From an uncultured Acetatifactor sp. (lineage in GTDB: Bacteria > Bacillota > Clostridia > Lachnospirales > Lachnospiraceae): 35,652 nucleotides of DNA. Below are positions 31,252 through 35,652 of this stretch, one piece after another; the stretch's first letter is position 1; every line of letters begins with the position of its first letter. Under the pieces are notes generated by a model. That model ran no database searches and had not been told where the DNA came from. It worked only from the letters and a program-made list of their open reading frames with translations. The position numbers and the translations under genes are program-made. The stretch lies in assembly GCA_934394515.1 (NCBI GenBank), contig CAKRRU010000013.1, positions 1 through 35,652 on the forward strand. Reading direction: 5' to 3'.

Positions 31252-33000
31252 CTACTGCTGTGTTGTGAATTCTATCGGCTGCGCATCTTTTCCATACGCA
31301 TCCCATGCCTGCAGATACTCCTCCTCAGTACTTTCCACACTCTGTCCCCGGCTGTCCAGACGATAATAGGTTTCATTGCCGTTCTCGTCAAAGTTTTCTG
31401 TATTGGAACCGGTCAGTACCAGCTGTCCGGTCGCAGTATCAAGGTTGTACACTTCGATGCTGTGTCCGGAGGTCACGTAGAACCCAGACATTCCGACGCA
31501 GATCGGATATGCGGTTCCCTCACTTAGGAGCTCGCCGATCTGCACCGGTGTTCCATCCTCTCCGACGCCGTAGACATCACAGTACATGGCATAGGTATGC
31601 TCTCCGTCCTGATAAATCCCGTCCGACAATAACAACAGAGTCGTATCACCAAGCTTTACCTGCGCATACGCTGCATCTCCCTTTCCCGTTACAAAACCGG
31701 CGGTTGCACCGTCCTGCATATTCATCCATGCAGTAGTATTACCATTCTGTTGCATCGGAACCCAGCCGGCAGGATTCTCCGCTGCCTGTTTCTCCTGCTC
31801 TGCCGCACTTGCTTCCTTCACCGCCTCTGCCTGTTCTCTCTGTTTATCCAGCGCCTCCTGCAATGCGGTGTCCGTCTCCTGTTGTGCATTGACTTCGTCT
31901 GCGCTTGCGACATTCCCGGCATCCACACCGTTTTCGCTCTTTCCGGTCTCATTCGTCAGCAGGATTGTGGTTGTCGTCCCCTGCTTTGGATTCGTCAGAA
32001 AACATACCGCTACGATCACACAGACCGCCACCGCGGCAAGCACCACCCAAAAGGTCGGCTTCTTATAATTCAATATCTCTTTCACTCTCTTTTTCACCCC
32101 AACTTCTCCAAAGGCCAACGGGCATACCGTCACCAGCCGCCTTTGCATACTACAGGAAAGCAGCGCATAGGAATAGTCTTTTCGCTCCTGAGGATTCAGC
32201 TTCTTCACCGCGCTCTCATCGCATGCCAGTTCCAGATCGTTGCAGAACAGGATGTACGCTGCCCAGACAAAAGGATTGAACCAATGAATCGCTAAGATCA
32301 GAAATCCAAGCGGCTTCCACCACTGGTCGCCCCGTTTCAGATGCGCCTGCTCATGAGCGATGACGTAAGGGTACTGCGCTTCATCCATACTGGAGGACAG
32401 ATAGATCTTCGGCTTATGCAGTCCCAGGATAAAAGGAGATTTTACCTCATCACAGATCCACAGGTTCTCCCGCAGCCACATAGCTTCCGCTACCTGTCTT
32501 CGTACTCTGACGTAACTGCATACCGCATAACCTGCAAAAAGGATCACACCGACCAGCCAGAGAATCGTGAATGCAGATAATAGCCGTTCCGTTATCCTCC
32601 ATGCTCCTGTTCCAAATGCTCCCATTCCGCTTCCGGTAATTCCAAAAACTCCGACCACACCGGATCCGGCTGCGCTCATACTACCGTCTAACGCTGCCTG
32701 GGAAATATTGTCGGAAAAATTAGTTCCGCTTGGCAGCGTATCAGCCCGGAGCGCATTCCCTACCGAATTTTCTATCATATTTCCGTACAAATAGCCCGAC
32801 AGTATCGGAAGCTTCGGCATCAGGCTGAACCGGTTCTCCGGCACAAAAGGGCACACCAGCCGCAGTCCCACAAGCCCCCACAGCACAAGATTCACCCACT
32901 TCGGTGCCCGTTTCAGCAAGAGTCTGAGCACCATTACGACAGGGATCATCCATGCTGCGGCAATACTCATCTGTAATACACCCGAAAATATGCGGCTCAT
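31252..33000 (-). CDS. M56-family (BlaR1-like) membrane metallopeptidase with unusual extracellular region
   Basis: A 582-residue signal transducer. N-terminal helices (about 10-30, 36-52, 145-165) flank a Gly/Ser-rich loop (100-135). The zinc protease motif is HEQAH at 216-220, with ELACDE at 257-262 as the later ligand region. A transmembrane helix at about 317-335 leads to an extracellular part with a Gln/Glu/Ala-rich probable coiled coil (370-410) and a roughly 170-residue beta-rich domain. A penicillin-binding sensor domain is absent, so the trigger is not beta-lactam binding in the BlaR1 manner. It overlaps blaI by ATGA, so the two are co-translated. Confidence 0.9.
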   Translation of the reverse strand: MSRIFSGVLQMSIAAAWMIPVVMVLRLLLKRAPKWVNLVLWGLVGLRLVCPFVPENRFSLMPKLPILSGYLYGNMIENSVGNALRADTLPSGTNFSDNISQAALDGSMSAAGSGVVGVFGITGSGMGAFGTGAWRITERLLSAFTILWLVGVILFAGYAVCSYVRVRRQVAEAMWLRENLWICDEVKSPFILGLHKPKIYLSSSMDEAQYPYVIAHEQAHLKRGDQWWKPLGFLILAIHWFNPFVWAAYILFCNDLELACDESAVKKLNPQERKDYSYALLSCSMQRRLVTVCPLAFGEVGVKKRVKEILNYKKPTFWVVLAAVAVCVIVAVCFLTNPKQGTTTTILLTNETGKSENGVDAGNVASADEVNAQQETDTALQEALDKQREQAEAVKEASAAEQEKQAAENPAGWVPMQQNGNTTAWMNMQDGATAGFVTGKGDAAYAQVKLGDTTLLLLSDGIYQDGEHTYAMYCDVYGVGEDGTPVQIGELLSEGTAYPICVGMSGFYVTSGHSIEVYNLDTATGQLVLTGSNTENFDENGNETYYRLDSRGQSVESTEEEYLQAWDAYGKDAQPIEFTTQQ

Positions 33001-33365
33001 TCTTTTCCCCCTTCTGCCTCATCGATCATCCTACGGATCTTCACAGCTTCTTCTGCAGTCAGCGCACGATCTTTCGTAAATGCGGCAAGGAACGCAGGCA
33101 ATGACCCCTCAAAGGTGTCTTCCACAAACTGTCTGCTCTGCATCGCATAGAACTCATCCCTGGAGATCAGGGAAGTCACCGTTCCGTTGTCATTGCGAAA
33201 CAGTCCCTTATCGCACAGTCTGCGCAGCACATTATGCGCCGTGGTGCGCTTCCAGTGAAATGCTTCCTCCGTCAGCTTCACCAACTCCGAAGAAGACACC
33301 GGTTCATGCTCCCAGATTATATCCGCATACCGCGCCTCGACCACACCTAACTGAATCTCTGCCAT
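32997..33365 (-). CDS. BlaI/MecI-family repressor
   Basis: A 122-residue winged-helix repressor (MAEIQLGVVEARYADIIWEH, SSSELVKLTEEAFHWKRTTAHNVLRRLCDKGLF) with the C-terminal dimerisation and cleavage region (VEDTFEGSLPAFLAAFTKDRALTAEEAVKIRRMID). In this family the partner M56 protease leads to repressor cleavage. The ATG at 33365 follows AGGAGGAAACAAC. Two 19-bp dyads lie in its promoter, which points to autoregulation of blaI-M56. The stop overlaps the M56 start. Confidence 0.95.
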   Translation of the reverse strand: MAEIQLGVVEARYADIIWEHEPVSSSELVKLTEEAFHWKRTTAHNVLRRLCDKGLFRNDNGTVTSLISRDEFYAMQSRQFVEDTFEGSLPAFLAAFTKDRALTAEEAVKIRRMIDEAEGGKE

Positions 33366-33421
33366 GTTGTTTCCTCCTATTACTGTTTTCCTGATGACAT
33401 CAATTTCTGATATTTCACATT

Positions 33422-33494
33422 TACTTTTGCAAAAGTAGAGAGACCACATGTTGTGGTCTAATTACAGACTACATCATGTGGTCTCCATTGTCAA
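33422..33494 (-). promoter_or_regulatory. blaI promoter with twin BlaI-type operators
   Basis: On the minus strand TTGACA (33494-33489) and TAGTCT (33471-33466) have a 17-bp spacer. Dyad 1 (33466-33484, AGACTACA...TGTGGTCT) fills the spacer and -10 box. Dyad 2 (33441-33459, AGACCACA...TGTGGTCT) covers the start site. A further 16-bp perfect palindrome TACTTTTGCAAAAGTA (33422-33437) follows in the leader. Confidence 0.88.
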
Positions 33495-33513
33495 GCATAT
33501 CTTCTATCAAAAA

Positions 33514-34650
33514 TTACCGCTGGATATCATATATTTCCGGCCAGCCTGCCCGTTCTCCCCGGTCGATCTCCCGCTGGATCCGCTCATAAATATACAGGTT
33601 TTTGTGTTCCAGATCGATCAGCTGCAACAGTTCATCATCTGTCAGGGCACGCTCCGGGTAGTAAAACTGTGCGTCTGCAATACAGTAAGCAAGTTCCTGT
33701 CCGTCATATTCTTCTGGGAATGTGATCACTGTAATGGTTGTCTCTGTATAGGCATTTTCCTGTTCGTACTTTTCCGTCCACTCTTCATAACGGATCTGTT
33801 CCTCCGGTGTCAGGTCACGGCTGTCCACTCCCCAGAGATCCACCGGCGCGGAAGAAAGCATTGCATACAGTTCATCGATTTCCGCATCCGACATCTGTTC
33901 ATAACGATCAAAATAGGACATCTCGGAATATTTCTGCTGCCATATTTTCTCCTGTATGCTGTAATCCAGCTTATGCACATATTCGATGACTTCCAGCCAT
34001 TCCTCTTCGGTAACAGTGGTACTCGGCAGATAGATGAGACAGCCGTATTCTTCCCCGGGGGTGCTCCGAACGGCTACACCTGTGCCGGAATAGTTCTCTT
34101 CTTCGGCTAATTCATGAAGCTGTCCCGCGGGATATTTGCCATCCTCTTCATATTCCCGGGCCAGCTGCTCATATACACTCTGTTCTCTTGCCGTCAGTTC
34201 TCTGTTAAATTCCGCCTGAACACTGCCTTGTCCTGCCACCATCTCCAAGTGTCCCAATTCTTCCGTCCCGATGTCAGTCATGCGCTCTGCCAGATAGCGG
34301 CGGTATCCCATGATTCCGGCGGCGGTGGCGGATACTGCTGTGACAGAAAGTATCACCACAGCTAACAGGATGCCTGCTGCCCGGGGGAATCTCTTGCCCG
34401 TGGTCTGCCAGATTTTCCTGCTTCTTCTGTCCAAAAATTTTCCGGGAGCCTGCCCCTGTCGGCATCCGTTCCTATTTGCTACGACCGCCATACATTTTTC
34501 CTGCGATGCCTGATGCCGGATCTGCGCATAAGAAGCATCTGCCCGCTCCAACACAATCTGTGGAATCTCTATCTCCTTTGCCTGTCTCAGCATTTCTGTT
34601 ACAAGCTGTTTCTCTATCCATAAATCTTGCTTTACCTGTTTCTGCCTCAT
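33514..34650 (-). CDS. Probable membrane anti-sigma factor with large extracytoplasmic domain
   Basis: A 378-residue protein with a basic cytoplasmic N-terminus (1-88), one transmembrane helix (91-113) and a long acidic, Glu/Tyr-rich outside domain (about 265 residues) with no family I recognise. Its ATG at 34650 overlaps the sigma factor stop as ATGA, the usual arrangement for an anti-sigma factor. The cytoplasmic part would bind the sigma factor, and the outside part would sense an envelope signal; this is inferred from position and topology only. An upstream in-frame extension lies inside the sigma gene and is not real. Confidence 0.75.
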   Translation of the reverse strand: MRQKQVKQDLWIEKQLVTEMLRQAKEIEIPQIVLERADASYAQIRHQASQEKCMAVVANRNGCRQGQAPGKFLDRRSRKIWQTTGKRFPRAAGILLAVVILSVTAVSATAAGIMGYRRYLAERMTDIGTEELGHLEMVAGQGSVQAEFNRELTAREQSVYEQLAREYEEDGKYPAGQLHELAEEENYSGTGVAVRSTPGEEYGCLIYLPSTTVTEEEWLEVIEYVHKLDYSIQEKIWQQKYSEMSYFDRYEQMSDAEIDELYAMLSSAPVDLWGVDSRDLTPEEQIRYEEWTEKYEQENAYTETTITVITFPEEYDGQELAYCIADAQFYYPERALTDDELLQLIDLEHKNLYIYERIQREIDRGERAGWPEIYDIQR

Positions 34651-35177
34651 CTTCTGCCTCCCTCCTCTGTCCCTGCATAATATTTCGCCATCTGCTCCCG
34701 CCCTCTGGCAAGCCTCGTGCGCACCGTACTGTCCGGCAGTTTCAAAAGCTTCCCGATCTCTGCCGTCCGCAACCCTTCCGCATAGAACAGTACCACGATC
34801 AGACGATATTTTTCGTCCAGTCCTCTTAGGGCTTCCTTCCATTCCAGATTAGCTTCTGTCTCCACGGTATTCTTTGCTTCCTGTTCCGGAAATTCCTCCA
34901 CACATACGACACGCCTCCCGGAACGTAAAATGTCTTTACATTTATTGATTAGGATACGGATCATCCATGTCTTAAAATACCGGTTTTTCTGTAACGTATC
35001 GATTTTTTCCCAACAAGTGAGAATGGTCTCCTGTATGGCATCCGCAATATCCGCATCCTGCGCAAGGATGGCACTGGCTGTCCGGTACATGTTCTTCTCA
35101 TGAAGCTGCATCAGCTCTGTAAAAGCATCCGGATCCCGTTTTTTTGCCCTGCGCACCAATTGTTCTATCTCTCCCAT
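34647..35177 (-). CDS. ECF-type RNA polymerase sigma factor
   Basis: A 176-residue sigma-70 family factor of the extracytoplasmic function type. Region 2 spans about 15-85 (AFTELMQLHEKNMYRTASAILAQDADIADAIQETILTCWEKI, then FKTWMIRILINKCKDIL), region 4 about 110-165 (GLDEKYRLIVVLFYAEGLRTAEIGKLLKLPDSTVRTRLARGREQM). GGGAG is close to the ATG at 35177. It is coupled to the anti-sigma gene downstream. A TATACT box on the minus strand upstream, near 35205, could be its -10. Confidence 0.93.
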   Translation of the reverse strand: MGEIEQLVRRAKKRDPDAFTELMQLHEKNMYRTASAILAQDADIADAIQETILTCWEKIDTLQKNRYFKTWMIRILINKCKDILRSGRRVVCVEEFPEQEAKNTVETEANLEWKEALRGLDEKYRLIVVLFYAEGLRTAEIGKLLKLPDSTVRTRLARGREQMAKYYAGTEEGGRR

Positions 35178-35261
35178 GTACTCCCGTTCCTTTCTCCTAT
35201 AAGTATACGTCTTATGAACATTAGACGGCAGACATTGCGGAAATGTCCCGTTTTGGGCAAA

Positions 35262-35308
35262 AAAATAAACCTACCTTGTCACTTGGCCAGTACAAGTAGG
35301 TTTATTTT
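35262..35308. terminator. Strong bidirectional terminator
   Basis: AAAATAAACCTAC (35262-35274) pairs with GTAGGTTTATTTT (35296-35308), with additional TTGT/ACAA pairing inside. T-rich ends are present on both strands. It lies 75 bp beyond the SDR stop and separates that gene from the sigma factor unit. Confidence 0.88.
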
Positions 35309-35383
35309 CAACTTACCAATTAATTATAATGTCTTTCTTTCGATCTTTCAAGTCTTATTTCAAATCATCCATGAAACATTTTA

Positions 35384-35652
35384 TTACGGTCTCTGTCCCA
35401 TAGCACCTTCCAAGGTCAATGTCTCACCGCTCATATACTTGAAGTCGGGAGATGCCAGCTGTACGCAGACGCGGCCGATCTCCTTTTCCACATCACCGTA
35501 ATGTCCCATGGGAGGCATCTTGACATTTGCCTTGAAAGCATCGGGATAAGCCTGTTCGAATTTTTCCAGCTGTGCGGTCCATGCCAGAGGACATACGACA
35601 TTGACATTGATGCCATCGGGACCCCACTCGGTAGCTGCGACTCTGGTCAGTC
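35384..35652 (-). CDS. SDR-family oxidoreductase, C-terminal part cut by window edge
   Basis: The visible 88 residues are the end of a short-chain dehydrogenase/reductase: LTRVAATEWGPDGINVNVVCPLAWT is the typical strand after the catalytic YxxxK helix, and FKYMSGETLTLEGA matches the C-terminal dinucleotide-fold strand (usual form ITGQTLxVDGG). The catalytic residues lie outside the window. The stop is TAA at 35386-35384. Substrate cannot be determined. Confidence 0.9.
   Translation of the reverse strand, partial: LTRVAATEWGPDGINVNVVCPLAWTAQLEKFEQAYPDAFKANVKMPPMGHYGDVEKEIGRVCVQLASPDFKYMSGETLTLEGAMGQRP

Noticed and set aside
35431..35616. 61-codon minus-strand frame at the right edge
   Set aside because: It is out of frame with the SDR gene, whose C-terminal motifs read cleanly in the adjacent frame.

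Overview
The window looks like a chromosomal stretch of a Gram-positive anaerobe of the Clostridia, most likely Lachnospiraceae. The reasons are strong AGGAGG-type ribosome binding sites, TTGACA/TATAAT-type promoters with 17-bp spacers, pyrB with a separate pyrI, a folC-folE-HD-folP-folBK folate operon, a Gx-transporter/NusG_II/ApbE trio, heterodimeric ABC exporters under a TetR regulator, and a BlaI/M56 pair. It reads as an ordinary housekeeping and accessory chromosome. I saw no rRNA, tRNA, CRISPR array, phage or transposase gene.

Layout. 1-2175 (minus): pyrI (cut by the edge), pyrB and a nitroreductase. 2348-4373 (plus): a promoter with a long structured 5' leader, a PH-domain protein and a MATE exporter. 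A small membrane protein (4388-4810, minus) separates these from the folate operon (4984-9164): folC, folE, an HD-domain hydrolase, folP and a folB-folK fusion. This covers most of the GTP-to-folate route, and the HD protein sits where the unassigned dihydroneopterin phosphate hydrolase could be. 9142-11234 holds a Gx transporter and a NusG_II protein (minus) divergent from ApbE (plus), resembling a reduced flavin or quinone electron-transfer accessory module. An ArsR-family regulator with a complete alpha-5 metal site follows. After a DUF5050 membrane protein (minus) come pheA and a tight run DUF815 AAA ATPase - Ppx/HD - ppk1 - maf (14071-19840), which looks like a polyphosphate operon.

19841-21579 is the strangest part. 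It has a series of hairpins before a HAD phosphatase, then about 800 bp with no credible gene but an extraordinary density of inverted repeats, bounded by a perfect 12-bp inverted pair. I regard this as the best candidate for something undescribed.

21580-26530 holds an XRE membrane regulator (minus), an AraC regulator (plus), an unassigned acidic protein (minus) and an AgcS Na+/alanine symporter (plus) whose leader contains an intrinsic terminator. 26606-31157 (minus) is tetR with two ABC half-transporters. A 38-bp perfect palindrome lies over the tetR promoter and a 12-bp piece of it recurs before the ABC genes. 31252-35177 (minus) holds two envelope-type signalling units: blaI-M56 with twin operators in the promoter, and an ECF sigma factor with its probable membrane anti-sigma factor. 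The right edge cuts an SDR oxidoreductase.

Coordinates were derived by reading the sequence. Functions rest on recognised motifs, not on database searches.
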